Assembly (NCBI RefSeq): GCF_900106035.1
Contig: NZ_FNUC01000004.1
Coordinates: forward strand, 2,046,001 to 2,110,000
Reading direction: 5' to 3'
Length of the DNA: 64,000 bases
Source: Jiangella alba
Lineage (GTDB): Bacteria > Actinomycetota > Actinomycetes > Jiangellales > Jiangellaceae
Shown piece by piece: positions 46,141 to 55,094 of this stretch. The notes beneath the pieces were generated by a model. The model worked only from the letters and a program-made list of their open reading frames with translations, was not told the DNA's origin and did not search any database. Position numbers and translations under genes: made by a program. The stretch's first letter is position 1; each line of letters begins with the position of its first letter.

Positions 46141-47726
46141 ATCCAGCTGCTGAACCACATCCGTGCCCGCCAGGCGTCGTACGAGATCAGCTGGTCGACG
46201 TGGATGGGGTAGAACCAGGCGGCGACGGCCACGACGATGAGGACGTAGCCGCCGGCGATCGCCACCCCGACGGCGCGCCGTCGCGGCGAGGCGTCGGGCG
46301 GCCCGATGATCAGCCCCAGCACGAACGTCACGGCCAGCACCAGGAACGGCACGATCGCGACCGCGTAGAAGTAGAAGATCGTCCGGTCGGTGAAGAACAG
46401 CCAGGGCACCCAGGTCGCGATGATCCCGGCGAGGATCGCACCGGCCCGCCAGTCGCGGCGGAAGAACCACCACCACAGACACACCAGCAGCGCCGCGCAC
46501 GCGCCCCACCACAGCGGCGGCGTGCCCAGCGCGAGCACCGCCTGACTGCACCGCTCGGCCTTGCAACCGGCCTCGCCGAGGTCGTACCCCTCGTAGTCGA
46601 ACGACACCGGCCGGCCGAGGTAGAGCCACTCCCACGGTTTGGACATGTAGTCGTGCGGGGTGTCGAGGTCGCGGTGGAACCGCCACATCTCCGCGTGGTA
46701 GTGCCACAGGCTGCGCGCCCAGCTCGGGAACAGCGAGCCCAGCGCCGACGGCGCGTTCTCGGTGGCCCATTGCCGGTGGTAGCCGTTGGACGACGTGATC
46801 CAGCCCCACCACGACACGACGTACACGAAGGCGGCGGTGACGACCATCGAGAGGAACGCGACCGGCCCGTCGCGCAGCACCGAGTTGAGGACGGGGCTGC
46901 GCAGCCCGGCCGCGCGCCGGGCGCCGACCTCCCACAACACCGTCATCAGGCCGAACACCGCCAGGGCGTACAGCCCGCTCCACTTCGTCCCGCAGGCCAG
47001 GCCCAGCATGACGCCGGCCGCCAGCCGCCACGGCCGCCACCAGAACAGCGGCCCGTCGCCCGGTTCGGTCAACCCGCGGGCCAGCCTGGACTCGCCCCAG
47101 TCGGCGTACTTGGCCCGCATCTGGTCGCGGTCGATCAGCAGGCAGCCGAACGCCGCGACGATGAACATCGCGAGGATGCCGTCGAGCACCGCCGTGCGGC
47201 TCATCACGATCGACAGGCCGTCGACGGCGAGCAGCAGGCCGGCGACGCAGCCGAGCAGCGTCGACCGGAACAGCCGCCGCCCGATGCGGGCGAGCATGAC
47301 CACCGTCGCCACCCCGCACAGCGCGACGGCGATGCGCCAGCCGAACGGGTCCATGCCGAACACGTCGATGCCCTGGCCGATGATGAACTTGCCGACCGGC
47401 GGGTGCACGACGAACGACGGCTCGTTCAGGAAGACGTCGAGGTCGCCGTTCAGGATGCGCTCGTTGGCGTCCTCGGTGAACTTGCGCGAGTACCCGAACA
47501 GCAGCTGCGAGTAGGCGTCCTTGGCGTAGTACGTCTCATCGAAGATGATCTTGTTGGGGCGGCCGAGATCGACCAGCCGCAGCACCGCCGCGACCACGCC
47601 GACCAGCAGCGGGCCGATCCAGCCCCAGACGCGGTCGGACGGCATCGGCCGGACGAGGCGGGCTCGGAAGCCGGCCGCGGACCGCTCCGTCTCGGAAGCC
47701 TCTGGGGCGTCAACCGTCTGGGTCAC
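46137..47726 (-). CDS. pmt: Dolichyl-phosphate-mannose-protein mannosyltransferase
   Basis: A 529-aa integral membrane enzyme that transfers mannose from polyprenyl-phosphate-mannose to Ser/Thr of exported proteins. The first periplasmic loop has IIFDETYYAKDAYS with the catalytic Asp-Glu of the GT39 family. VVHPPVGKFIIGQGI, SRTAVLDGILAMF and GLACGTKWSGLYAL are further conserved blocks, and about 11 membrane segments follow. The GTG is 6 nt after TAGGAT (47733-47738), a consensus leaderless promoter. It is divergent from rsmI, an arrangement I recall as conserved in actinobacteria. Confidence 0.96.
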   Translation of the reverse strand: MTQTVDAPEASETERSAAGFRARLVRPMPSDRVWGWIGPLLVGVVAAVLRLVDLGRPNKIIFDETYYAKDAYSQLLFGYSRKFTEDANERILNGDLDVFLNEPSFVVHPPVGKFIIGQGIDVFGMDPFGWRIAVALCGVATVVMLARIGRRLFRSTLLGCVAGLLLAVDGLSIVMSRTAVLDGILAMFIVAAFGCLLIDRDQMRAKYADWGESRLARGLTEPGDGPLFWWRPWRLAAGVMLGLACGTKWSGLYALAVFGLMTVLWEVGARRAAGLRSPVLNSVLRDGPVAFLSMVVTAAFVYVVSWWGWITSSNGYHRQWATENAPSALGSLFPSWARSLWHYHAEMWRFHRDLDTPHDYMSKPWEWLYLGRPVSFDYEGYDLGEAGCKAERCSQAVLALGTPPLWWGACAALLVCLWWWFFRRDWRAGAILAGIIATWVPWLFFTDRTIFYFYAVAIVPFLVLAVTFVLGLIIGPPDASPRRRAVGVAIAGGYVLIVVAVAAWFYPIHVDQLISYDAWRARMWFSSWI

Positions 47727-47786
47727 CGGGTCATCCTACGAGTGCTCGCTGTGAACCAGCGGCCTCCGTTGCGCGAGGATGGGCGG

Positions 47787-48650
47787 GTGGCGAACTCGAC
47801 GACCGACGGTGTCCTGGTGCTGGCCGGCACCCCGATCGGCGACACCGGCGACGCTCCGCCGCGGCTCGCGGCCGAGCTGGCGGCGGCCGACGTGGTGGCG
47901 GCGGAGGACACCCGGCGGCTGCTCCGGCTGGCGTCCTCGCTGGGTGTGACGATCGCCGGGCGGCTGGTGTCGTACTTCGAGGGCAACGAGTCCGCGCGCA
48001 CGCCGGAGCTGCTGACGGCGCTGACCGACGGCGCCCGCGTGGTGCTGGTGACCGACGCCGGCATGCCGTCGGTGTCCGACCCCGGCTACCGGCTGGTGGC
48101 GGCGGCGGTGACGGCCGGCGTCCGGGTGACGTCCGTGCCCGGGCCGTCGGCGGTGCTGACGGCGCTCGCCGTCAGCGGGCTGCCGGTCGACCGGTTCTGC
48201 TTCGAGGGCTTCCCGCCGCGCCGGCCGGGGGAGCGGTCGCGGACGTTCACCGCGCTGGCCGACGAGCAGCGCACGATGGTGTTCTTCGAGTCGCGGCACC
48301 GGCTGGCCGACACGCTGACGGCGATGGCGGCGGCGTTCGGCGCGGACCGTCCGGCGGCGGTGTGCCGCGAGCTGACCAAGACGCACGAGGAGGTCCGGCG
48401 CGGGCCGCTGGGCGAGCTCGCCACGTGGGCGGCTGCGGACGGGCCGCTCGGCGAGATCACGGTGGTGGTGCAGGGCGCGCCGCCCCGCTCGGCGACCGCC
48501 ACTCCGGCCGACGCGGTGGCGCAGGTGGTCGAGCGCGAGGCGGCCGGGGTGCGCCGCAAGGAGGCGATCGCCGACGTCGCCCGCGAACTGGGGCTGCCCA
48601 AGCGCGAGGTCTACGCGGCGGTCGTGGCCGCGAAGGACGCCGGCGACTGA
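47787..48650 (+). CDS. rsmI: 16S rRNA (cytidine-1402-2'-O)-methyltransferase
   Basis: A 287-aa cytoplasmic SAM-dependent methyltransferase of the tetrapyrrole-methylase fold that modifies the ribosomal P site. It has LVLAGTPIGDTGDAPPRLA, VVAAEDTRRLLRL, SYFEGNESAR, LVTDAGMPSVSDPGYRLV and PGPSAVLTALAVSGLPVDRF, all RsmI signatures, and a C-terminal helical part. The GTG at 47787 is chosen; GAGGAT lies 6 nt before it. The open frame extends far upstream as antisense of the mannosyltransferase gene, which is not coding. metG, its usual neighbour, is about 14 kb downstream here. Confidence 0.95.
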   Translation: MANSTTDGVLVLAGTPIGDTGDAPPRLAAELAAADVVAAEDTRRLLRLASSLGVTIAGRLVSYFEGNESARTPELLTALTDGARVVLVTDAGMPSVSDPGYRLVAAAVTAGVRVTSVPGPSAVLTALAVSGLPVDRFCFEGFPPRRPGERSRTFTALADEQRTMVFFESRHRLADTLTAMAAAFGADRPAAVCRELTKTHEEVRRGPLGELATWAAADGPLGEITVVVQGAPPRSATATPADAVAQVVEREAAGVRRKEAIADVARELGLPKREVYAAVVAAKDAGD

Positions 48651-48662
48651 GCGGTTCCGGCG

Positions 48663-48983
48663 TCAGGCCTGGCCGGTCGCGAGCAGGCTGACCTTGCCGT
48701 CGACGACGGTGAAGGACCAGGACGTGCGCATCTGGCCCCACGTGTCGTTGCGGTAGGCCGCGACCAGCGACCGTCCGTCCGCCGACTGGGACTCGACGTC
48801 CAGGTGGCCGTTGACGGTGAAGATCTCGCGGTCGATCCAGTCCTCGAGGTCGCGCTGCGAGCCGTCGTCGGTGAGGACGGCGTCGGGGGTGAGCAGGCCC
48901 AGGAAGGCGGCGCGGTCGCCGTCGTTGATGGCGGCGACCAGGGAACGGACGGTGGGATCGGTGAGCTCCGCGGCGGGGATCAT
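48663..48983 (-). CDS. SnoaL/NTF2-like protein
   Basis: A 106-aa protein of the NTF2-like fold with SLVAAINDGDRAAFLGLLTP, AVLTDDGSQRDLEDWIDREI and a final SWSFTVVDGKVSLLATGQ. Small proteins of this kind are enzymes or binding proteins of unknown substrate. The ATG at 48983 has AAGGAG 6 nt upstream. It is convergent with rsmI and stands alone. Confidence 0.8.
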   Translation of the reverse strand: MIPAAELTDPTVRSLVAAINDGDRAAFLGLLTPDAVLTDDGSQRDLEDWIDREIFTVNGHLDVESQSADGRSLVAAYRNDTWGQMRTSWSFTVVDGKVSLLATGQA

Positions 48984-49071
48984 GCCGGCTCCTTCGGGTC
49001 GGTCGTGTGGGCCGTCACGAGCCAACCTATGCGCGGCGGGGAGCGCTCGGAGCGGTTAGTCCGATTCCACG

Positions 49072-49110
49072 TGTTGACCTGAGCGCCAACAGTTGGCGCT
49101 CAGGTCAACA
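49072..49110. repeat. Near-perfect palindrome, copy 2
   Basis: Two 19-nt arms (TGTTGACCTGAGCGCCAAC and its exact reverse complement) around a single A. The 31-nt core is the same as in copy 1 (6642-6678) except for the centre base. It lies after the stop of the M56 gene and upstream of the SnoaL-like gene, where it could end transcription of the former. Confidence 0.88.
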
Positions 49111-49144
49111 GCCCGGATCGCGACCGGTCGGCCTGAGCCGGTCG

Positions 49145-50044
49145 TCAGGGCAGCAGCGCGCGCGACAACGCCGTCAGCCAGGGCACCGCGACCGCGACGG
49201 TCGGCACCGCCACCAGCGCGGCGGCGACGGTGTAGGCCAGCCCGGCCACCAGCCAGGGCTGCGGGCCGGGTGGGCCGGCGAGGCGGCGGATGCGGACCGC
49301 GGGCGTCACGGCGCCGGACCCGAGAGCGCCGGCGGGAACCGGGGCGTCGGCCATGCGGGCCAGCGCCCGTGCCAGCGGCACCGCGCCGCTGCGTCGCCGG
49401 GCGGCGTCGTCGGCGAGCATCTCGATGAGGCCGGCGGCGGAGTCGAGGGCGACCGAGCCGCGCACGAATCGCGGGAACGCGTCGTGCAGGACGCCGAAGC
49501 CCTCGAGGACGAGGTCGTGGCGGGCCCGGACGTGTGCCCGCTCGTGCGCCAGGACGGCCGCGGTCTCGTCGGAGCCCAGGGCGTCGAGCGCCGGCGCCGA
49601 CACCACCACGCGCGAGCGCACCCCAGGAATGCAGTACGCCACCGGCCGCGCGACGTCGACGACGAGGGCGCCCGGCGCGCGCTGGTCAGAGCGCCCGACG
49701 AGGTCGACGACGTGGCGTTGCCGGCGACGGCGGGCCCGCAGCGTCATGCCCAGCGTGTGCGCCGACCACAGCAGCCGAGCGACGACCACCGTCGTCAGCA
49801 GCAGCGCCGCGCCGTGCAGCACCACCAGCCACCACGACGGCGACCGATGCGTCATGACGAGCGTCCCGGCCGAGGCGCCCGCGCCGAGCGCCGACAGCAC
49901 CGCCGCCAGCGCGACCGCCTGCCACAGCACCAGCGCGGCCCGCGGCACCCGCAGCGGCCACGTCGCCCGGGCCAGCAGCGCCGGCACCGGGCCGGTCAGC
50001 AACAAGGCCAGGACCAGCAGGACGACGGGCGTGGTCTCGGTCAC
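49145..50044 (-). CDS. M56-family (BlaR1-like) membrane metallopeptidase
   Basis: A 299-aa membrane protein with hydrophobic segments near 7-25, 38-58, 72-92 and 255-285 and a cytoplasmic zinc-protease domain with LAHERAHVRARHD (HEXXH). In BlaR1/MecR1 systems such a protease removes the BlaI/MecI repressor after a signal; the penicillin-binding sensor domain of BlaR1 is absent here, so the trigger is different. The GTG overlaps the stop of the BlaI-like gene (GTGA), giving a two-gene operon. Confidence 0.9.
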   Translation of the reverse strand: MTETTPVVLLVLALLLTGPVPALLARATWPLRVPRAALVLWQAVALAAVLSALGAGASAGTLVMTHRSPSWWLVVLHGAALLLTTVVVARLLWSAHTLGMTLRARRRRQRHVVDLVGRSDQRAPGALVVDVARPVAYCIPGVRSRVVVSAPALDALGSDETAAVLAHERAHVRARHDLVLEGFGVLHDAFPRFVRGSVALDSAAGLIEMLADDAARRRSGAVPLARALARMADAPVPAGALGSGAVTPAVRIRRLAGPPGPQPWLVAGLAYTVAAALVAVPTVAVAVPWLTALSRALLP

Positions 50045-50430
50045 GCGGAATCACGAGCCGACCGCTCCACCGCCTCGAGCGCCTCACGCAGCGCCCGCGC
50101 GTCGTCCTCGGAGGCGGACCCGACGAAGCGCAGCAGCGCCGCCGTGCGGTCCGTGCCGTCGACGGTGTCGAGCGCCTCGTGCATGAGCTCGGCCGTCAGC
50201 TCGTCGCGGCTGAACGCGGGCCGGTAGCGGTAGGCGCGGCCGTCGCGGATCTGCTCGGCCGACCCCTTGCGGGCCAGCCGATCGAGCACCGTCATGACCG
50301 TCGTGTACGCGACGTCGCGCGACCCGGCCAGGGCCTCGTGGACCTGACGGACGGTGGCCGGCGCGCCGAGCGCCCACAACTGCTCCATGACGGCGCGTTC
50401 GAGTTCACCGAGTCGGGCACGTCCTGGCAC
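50041..50430 (-). CDS. BlaI/MecI-family repressor
   Basis: A 129-aa winged-helix repressor. RLGELERAVMEQLWALGAPA, TVRQVHEALAGSRDVAYTT, VMTVLDRLARKG and the dimerisation half with FSRDELTAELMHEALD are typical. The protease-cleavage site would lie near RRDELTAEL-type sequence. TAGACT (50438-50443) is 7 nt before the GTG at 50428-50430, so this start is chosen over the ATG at 50436. It is divergent from cydA, with BlaI-like operator sites between, and coupled to the M56 protease gene. Confidence 0.92.
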   Translation of the reverse strand: MPGRARLGELERAVMEQLWALGAPATVRQVHEALAGSRDVAYTTVMTVLDRLARKGSAEQIRDGRAYRYRPAFSRDELTAELMHEALDTVDGTDRTAALLRFVGSASEDDARALREALEAVERSARDSA

Positions 50431-50453
50431 GTTCATCAGTCTACCGACCGTTC

Positions 50454-50498
50454 GTAGTACTACAGTATGTCGTAGCATCTACGACGTTCCGTAGTACG
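50454..50498. promoter_or_regulatory. BlaI-like operator cluster between blaI and cydA
   Basis: TACTACAGTATGTCGTA (50458-50474) fits the TACTACA-N3-TGTAGTA pattern of actinobacterial BlaI sites with one mismatch. GTAGTACTAC (50454-50463), CGTAG-CAT-CTACG (50471-50483) and a GTAGTACG element (50491-50498) add more half-sites. Together they cover most of the 86-nt gap between the two start codons and could control both directions. Confidence 0.6.
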
Positions 50499-50516
50499 CA
50501 CCGAAGGGCAACGCGC

Positions 50517-51956
50517 ATGGACGTGCTGGACCTCGCCCGCTGGCAGTTCGGCATCACGACGGTGGTGCACTTCTTCTTCGTCCCGTTCACCATCTCGATG
50601 GCGTTCCTCGTCGCGATCATGCAGTCGGTGTGGATGCGCACGAAGAGCGAGCGCTGGCTGCGGCTCACGAAGTTCTTCGGGAAGCTGCTGCTGATCAACC
50701 TCGCCGTCGGTGTCGTGACCGGCCTGGTGCAGGAGTTCCAGTTCGGCATGAACTGGAGCGACTTCAGCCGCTTCGTCGGCGACGTGTTCGGCGCGCCGCT
50801 GGCGATGGAGGCGCTGCTCGCGTTCTACCTCGAGTCGGTCTTCGTCGGCGTCTGGATCTTCGGCTGGGGCCGCATCCCGCCGAAGATCCACCTGGCCACG
50901 ATCTGGGTGACGGCGTTCGGGACGCTGCTGTCGGCGTACTTCATCCTGGCCGCGAACTCGTTCATGCAGCACCCGGTCGGCTACGAGATCAACGAGGAGG
51001 CCGGCCGCGCCGAGCTGACCGACATCTGGGCGGTGCTGACGAACAAGGTGCTGCTGGTCACGTTCCCGCACACGATCTTCGCGGCGTTCATGGTCGGCGG
51101 CGGCGTGGTGGCGGCGGTCGCCATGTGGCACCTGATCCGCGGCGCCCGCAACCCGGAGGACGCCGAGCCCGGCGCGCCGTCGGACCGGGGCGCGTTCCGC
51201 ACCGCGCTGCGCATCGGCGCCGTCACCGTCCTCGTCGGCGGCATCGGGGTCGCGGTCTCCGGCGACTTCCAGGGCAAGGTCATGACCGAGGTGCAGCCGA
51301 TGAAGATGGCCGCCGCCGAGGCGCTGTACGAGACGCAGCAGCCGGCGCCGTTCTCGCTGTTCACCATCGGCACCCTCGACGGCAGCGAGGCGATCTACTC
51401 GATCGAGGTGCCGCAGCTGCTGTCGTTCCTCGGGACCGGCTCGTTCGACGGCAAGGTCGAGGGCATCAACGACCTGCAGGCGCAGTACGAGGAGGAGTTC
51501 GGCCCGGGTGACTACAGCCCGAACATCCCGGTCACCTACTGGACGTTCCGGATGATGATCACGATGGGCGGGCTGGCCGGGCTGATCGCGCTCTGGCAGT
51601 TGTGGGCGACCAGACGCGGACGGGTGCCGACGTCGCCCTGGGCGCTGCGCGTCACGGCGGTGCTCCCGCTCCTTCCGCTGGCCGGCAACGCCCTCGGCTG
51701 GATCTTCACCGAGATGGGCCGGCAGCCGTGGCTGGTGTTCGGCCTGATGCCGACGGCGTCGGGCATCAGCCCCAGCACCACGGCCCGGACGGTGTTCATC
51801 TCGCTGGCCGCCTTCACCGTCCTGTACGCGGGCCTGACCTGGCTGTGGGTGCACCTGCTGGTCAAGCACGCCCGGCCGGGCCTGCCCGACGTCGCGCCAC
51901 CGCCGCCACCCGCCGAGGGAGACGACGCCGACAAGCCGCTGAGCTTCGCGTACTGA
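50517..51956 (+). CDS. cydA: Cytochrome bd ubiquinol/menaquinol oxidase subunit I
   Basis: A 479-aa integral membrane subunit of the high-affinity terminal oxidase that reduces oxygen to water with quinol. DLARWQFGITTVVHFFFVP at the start contains the haem ligand His18; further features are GIAVSGDFQGKVMTEVQPMK, a short Q-loop, and ITMGGLAGLIALWQLW and GRQPWLVFGLMPT near the C-terminus. About nine membrane segments. The ATG has GAAGGG upstream. It is followed after 14 nt by cydB and preceded by a divergent BlaI-like repressor gene, suggesting that control. Confidence 0.97.
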   Translation: MDVLDLARWQFGITTVVHFFFVPFTISMAFLVAIMQSVWMRTKSERWLRLTKFFGKLLLINLAVGVVTGLVQEFQFGMNWSDFSRFVGDVFGAPLAMEALLAFYLESVFVGVWIFGWGRIPPKIHLATIWVTAFGTLLSAYFILAANSFMQHPVGYEINEEAGRAELTDIWAVLTNKVLLVTFPHTIFAAFMVGGGVVAAVAMWHLIRGARNPEDAEPGAPSDRGAFRTALRIGAVTVLVGGIGVAVSGDFQGKVMTEVQPMKMAAAEALYETQQPAPFSLFTIGTLDGSEAIYSIEVPQLLSFLGTGSFDGKVEGINDLQAQYEEEFGPGDYSPNIPVTYWTFRMMITMGGLAGLIALWQLWATRRGRVPTSPWALRVTAVLPLLPLAGNALGWIFTEMGRQPWLVFGLMPTASGISPSTTARTVFISLAAFTVLYAGLTWLWVHLLVKHARPGLPDVAPPPPPAEGDDADKPLSFAY

Positions 51957-51970
51957 GGGGAGTGCAGATC

Positions 51971-52969
51971 ATGGAGTTGAGCACGCTGTGGTTCCTGCTC
52001 ATCGCGGTCCTCTGGATCGGCTACCTCGCGCTCGAGGGCTTCGACTTCGGCGTCGGCATGCTGACCCGCCGGTTCGCCCGCGACGACACCGAGCGCCGCG
52101 TCCTCATCAACACCATCGGCCCGGTCTGGGACGGCAACGAGGTCTGGGTCATCACCGCGGTCGGCGCAACGTTCGCGGCGTTCCCGGAGTGGTACGCGAC
52201 GGCGTGGTCGGCGTACTACCTGCCGCTGGTGCTGATCCTGCTGACGCTGATCGGCCGCGGCCTGGCCTTCGAGTACCGCGCCAAGGGCGACACCGCGACC
52301 TGGCGCAACCGCTGGGACCTGGTGATCTTCGCCGGTTCGGCGGTGCCGGCGTTCGTGTGGGGCGTGCTGCTGGCGGCGTTCGTGCAGGGGCTGCCGCTGG
52401 ACGCCGGGCACGACTTCGTCGGCGACCTCGGCGACGTCGTCACGCCGTACACGCTGCTCGGCGGCGTCGTGACGCTGGCGCTGTCGCTGCTGCACGGCGC
52501 CCACTACATCGGCCTGAAGACGGTCGGGGAGATCCGCGAGCGGGCGCGGCGGCTGGCCGGACGGCTCGCGGTCCCGGTCGCCGTCGTGCTGGCCGGGTTC
52601 CTCGGGTGGACGGTGCTGCGCGACGACTCGCCGTCGTGGGCGGCCGGTGTCGCGGCGATCGTCGCGGTGGTGGCGGTCGCGGCCGGTGCGACGGCGAACG
52701 CGCGCGGCCGCGAGGGCTGGGCGTTCACCGCGACGTTCGCGACGGTGGCGGCGGTCGGCGCGACGCTGTTCGCCGCGCTCTACCCGGACGTGCTGCCGTC
52801 GACGCTGGACGCCGCGAACGGCCTGAACACGACGAACGCGTCGTCGTCGGACTACACGCTGACCGTGATGACGTGGGTGGCGGTGCCGTTCGTGCCGGCC
52901 GTGCTGGCGTACCAGAGCTGGGTCTACTGGATGTTCCGCAAGCGGATCGGGGTCCAGCACATCCCGTAG
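51971..52969 (+). CDS. cydB: Cytochrome bd oxidase subunit II
   Basis: A 332-aa integral membrane subunit of the cytochrome bd oxidase. FLLIAVLWIGYLALEGFDFG (residues about 8-27) with GVGMLTRRFARDD, and IGPVWDGNEVWVITAVGA, are the CydB signatures. About eight membrane segments. The ATG has GGGGAG upstream. It forms an operon with cydA; the cydCD genes for haem/thiol export are not in the window. Confidence 0.96.
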   Translation: MELSTLWFLLIAVLWIGYLALEGFDFGVGMLTRRFARDDTERRVLINTIGPVWDGNEVWVITAVGATFAAFPEWYATAWSAYYLPLVLILLTLIGRGLAFEYRAKGDTATWRNRWDLVIFAGSAVPAFVWGVLLAAFVQGLPLDAGHDFVGDLGDVVTPYTLLGGVVTLALSLLHGAHYIGLKTVGEIRERARRLAGRLAVPVAVVLAGFLGWTVLRDDSPSWAAGVAAIVAVVAVAAGATANARGREGWAFTATFATVAAVGATLFAALYPDVLPSTLDAANGLNTTNASSSDYTLTVMTWVAVPFVPAVLAYQSWVYWMFRKRIGVQHIP

Positions 52970-52988
52970 TTGGCTAACCTGCCAGACG

Positions 52989-54620
52989 ATGCAGTTGCTG
53001 CTCGTGGTGGTGGGCGCGATCGCGGTGACCGCGGTCGCCAACCGGCGCGGGCTGCAGGCGTCGATCGTGGTCGTGGTGCTGGCGTCGGCGGTGTCGTTCG
53101 TGCCCGGGCTGCCGCGGTTCGAGCTGGAACCCGACCTCATCCTCAGCGTCGTGCTGCCGCCGCTGCTGTACTCCGCGGCGCTGGACTTCTCCGTCTACAG
53201 CCTGGCCCGTAACCTGCGCCCGATCCTGTCCCTCGGCGTCGGCATGGTGGTCGTGTCGACGCTGGTCACGGGCGTGGTGGCGAACTGGGTGGTGCCGGGG
53301 CTCGGGCTGGTGTCGGCGCTGGTGCTGGGCGCGGTCGTCGCGCCGCCGGACGCCGTCAGCGCGGTCGCGATCGGTCGGAAGCTGGGGCTGCCGAAGCGGC
53401 TGATGACGATCCTGACCGGGGAGAGCCTGGTCAACGACGCGACCGCGCTGACCATCTTCACGCTGGCGGTGGCCGCGGCGGCCGGCAGCCACCCGTTCAT
53501 CAGCAACGCGCTGCTGCTGTTCGTGTACTCGGCGGTGGTCGGCGTCGGTGTCGGCGTGGCGCTGGCCGCGGGCGTGCACTGGACCCGTCAGCGGCTGGGC
53601 GAGAGCGGCCTGGAGACGGCGCTCGGGCTGGTGGTGCCGTTCGCCGCGTTCCTGTTCGCCGAGGAGCTGCACGCGTCCGGCGTCCTCGCCGTCGTCGCCG
53701 CGGGGTTCTGGCTCGGCCACCACGACGCCGACGCCGGGTTCGAGACGCGGCTGCAGGGCCGGCAGGTCTGGCGCAGCCTGGACACTCTGCTCGAGGCGTT
53801 CGTCTTCGCCTACATGGGGCTGCAGTGCAAGTTCGTCTTCGCCGACCTGGGGCTGGCGGACGGCGAGTGGGCGCGGTTCGTGCTGTCGGCCGTCGTCGTG
53901 CTGCTGACGGTGCTGCTGATCCGGCCGTTCTGGGTGTTCCTCACCTACGGCCAGCGGGTGCTGCGACGGCGCTACCTGCGGCTCCCGTGGCGACGGCGCC
54001 GGCGGCGGCCGCGTCCCCACCAGCCGCTGCCCCGGGCGCAGCTCACGGTGCTCTCGTGGTCGGGCATGCGCGGGGTGGTGACGCTGGCCGCGGCGGCCGG
54101 TGTGCCCGCCCTGACGGCGTCCGGCGAGCCGTTCCCGGGCCGCAGCACCATCCAGGCGCTCGCGTTCGTCGTCGCCGTCGGGAGCCTGGTCATCCAGGCG
54201 CCGACGCTGCCGATGCTCGTCCGGCGCATGAACATCGACGACGAGGCGGAGCGCGAGGAGGAGTCCGAGGAGGTCCGGCGGGCCCGCCAGATCGCCCGGG
54301 CGGCGGCCGAGCAGACCCTGCGCGACCTGCTCGACCACCCGCCGCCGGGCGCCGATCCCGTCGTCCTCAGCACCATGCGGGACCGGTTCGCCGCCGCGAT
54401 GCGGGCCCGGCACTCCGCCGACGCGCTCGACGCCGAGGTCGAGGAGGCCGAGCACGCCCCCGCGGTGCGCGAGACCATGGTCGCCGTCCGCCGCGAGATC
54501 CTCGCCGCCCAGCGGCTGGCCCTCACCGCCGCCCGCGACGCCGGCGAGCTGGACGACGAGATCATGCGGCGCGAGCTGGAGCGGCTGGACTACGAGGAGG
54601 CGGCCGCCGCGGCCGACTGA
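52989..54620 (+). CDS. Na+/H+ antiporter, CPA1 family
   Basis: A 543-aa inner-membrane protein with about 12 hydrophobic segments (to about residue 410) and a long charged, helical cytoplasmic tail (about 415-543). GAVVAPPDAVSAVAIGRKLG and LTGESLVNDATALTIF carry the CPA1 ion-binding Asp residues (ND motif), and SWSGMRGVVTLAAAAG is the C-terminal signature. It exchanges Na+ for H+. TAACCT lies 8 nt before the ATG. It starts 20 nt after cydB but has its own promoter. It is convergent with the PRC-barrel gene. Confidence 0.94.
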   Translation: MQLLLVVVGAIAVTAVANRRGLQASIVVVVLASAVSFVPGLPRFELEPDLILSVVLPPLLYSAALDFSVYSLARNLRPILSLGVGMVVVSTLVTGVVANWVVPGLGLVSALVLGAVVAPPDAVSAVAIGRKLGLPKRLMTILTGESLVNDATALTIFTLAVAAAAGSHPFISNALLLFVYSAVVGVGVGVALAAGVHWTRQRLGESGLETALGLVVPFAAFLFAEELHASGVLAVVAAGFWLGHHDADAGFETRLQGRQVWRSLDTLLEAFVFAYMGLQCKFVFADLGLADGEWARFVLSAVVVLLTVLLIRPFWVFLTYGQRVLRRRYLRLPWRRRRRRPRPHQPLPRAQLTVLSWSGMRGVVTLAAAAGVPALTASGEPFPGRSTIQALAFVVAVGSLVIQAPTLPMLVRRMNIDDEAEREEESEEVRRARQIARAAAEQTLRDLLDHPPPGADPVVLSTMRDRFAAAMRARHSADALDAEVEEAEHAPAVRETMVAVRREILAAQRLALTAARDAGELDDEIMRRELERLDYEEAAAAAD

Positions 54621-54624
54621 CCGG

Positions 54625-55038
54625 TTACAGGTAGAACGGGTACGGCGGGTACGCGTAGCCGGCCGCCCAGAACGGCGGGTAGCCGTAGTAGCCGTACAAC
54701 TCCTCGTAGTACTCGCCGGCCGGCACCAGGTCCGGGTCGTAGGCCGGCGCACCGGCCACGTGGCCGCGGTCCTGGGCGATGTGCACCTTCTCGTCGATCC
54801 GCACGATCGCGTCGACGGGGATCAGCTGCTTCCGCTCGCCGAGGCCGAGGAAGCCGCCGGAGCCGACCTGCAGGAAGCGCACCTTCTTCTCCTCCGGGTC
54901 GACGACGAGGTCGTCGACGGTGCCGACCTCGTCGCCGTTGCGGTCGACGACCTCGCGGCCGCGCACGTCGTCGTCGGCGGTCACGGCCAGGCCGGAGTCG
55001 GTGAGGTGGACCAGCGTGTGCGGGGTGTCGGTGGTCAT
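54625..55038 (-). CDS. PRC-barrel domain stress protein
   Basis: A 137-aa protein with an N-terminal PRC-barrel (DDDVRGREVVDRNGDEVGTV, VDDLVVDPEEKKVRFLQVGS, GERKQLIPVDAIVRID) and a tail rich in Tyr, Pro and Gly (YEELYGYYGYPPFWAAGY). PRC-barrel proteins of this type are small adaptor proteins of the general stress response. The ATG at 55038 has AAAGGAG 7 nt upstream. It is divergent from the group 2 sigma factor gene, which itself has a sigma-F/B-like promoter. Confidence 0.88.
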   Translation of the reverse strand: MTTDTPHTLVHLTDSGLAVTADDDVRGREVVDRNGDEVGTVDDLVVDPEEKKVRFLQVGSGGFLGLGERKQLIPVDAIVRIDEKVHIAQDRGHVAGAPAYDPDLVPAGEYYEELYGYYGYPPFWAAGYAYPPYPFYL

Positions 55039-55094
55039 CGGGAACTCCTTTCGTTCAGCTGGTCCGTACCCCGCCGCCGTCCGGCCGATCCGCC

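Noticed and set aside
45663-47780. Long plus-strand extension upstream of rsmI
   Set aside because: It lies antisense to pmt and across the Gdt1-like gene; RsmI homology begins only at 47787, where the GTG sits 6 nt after a -10-like hexamer.
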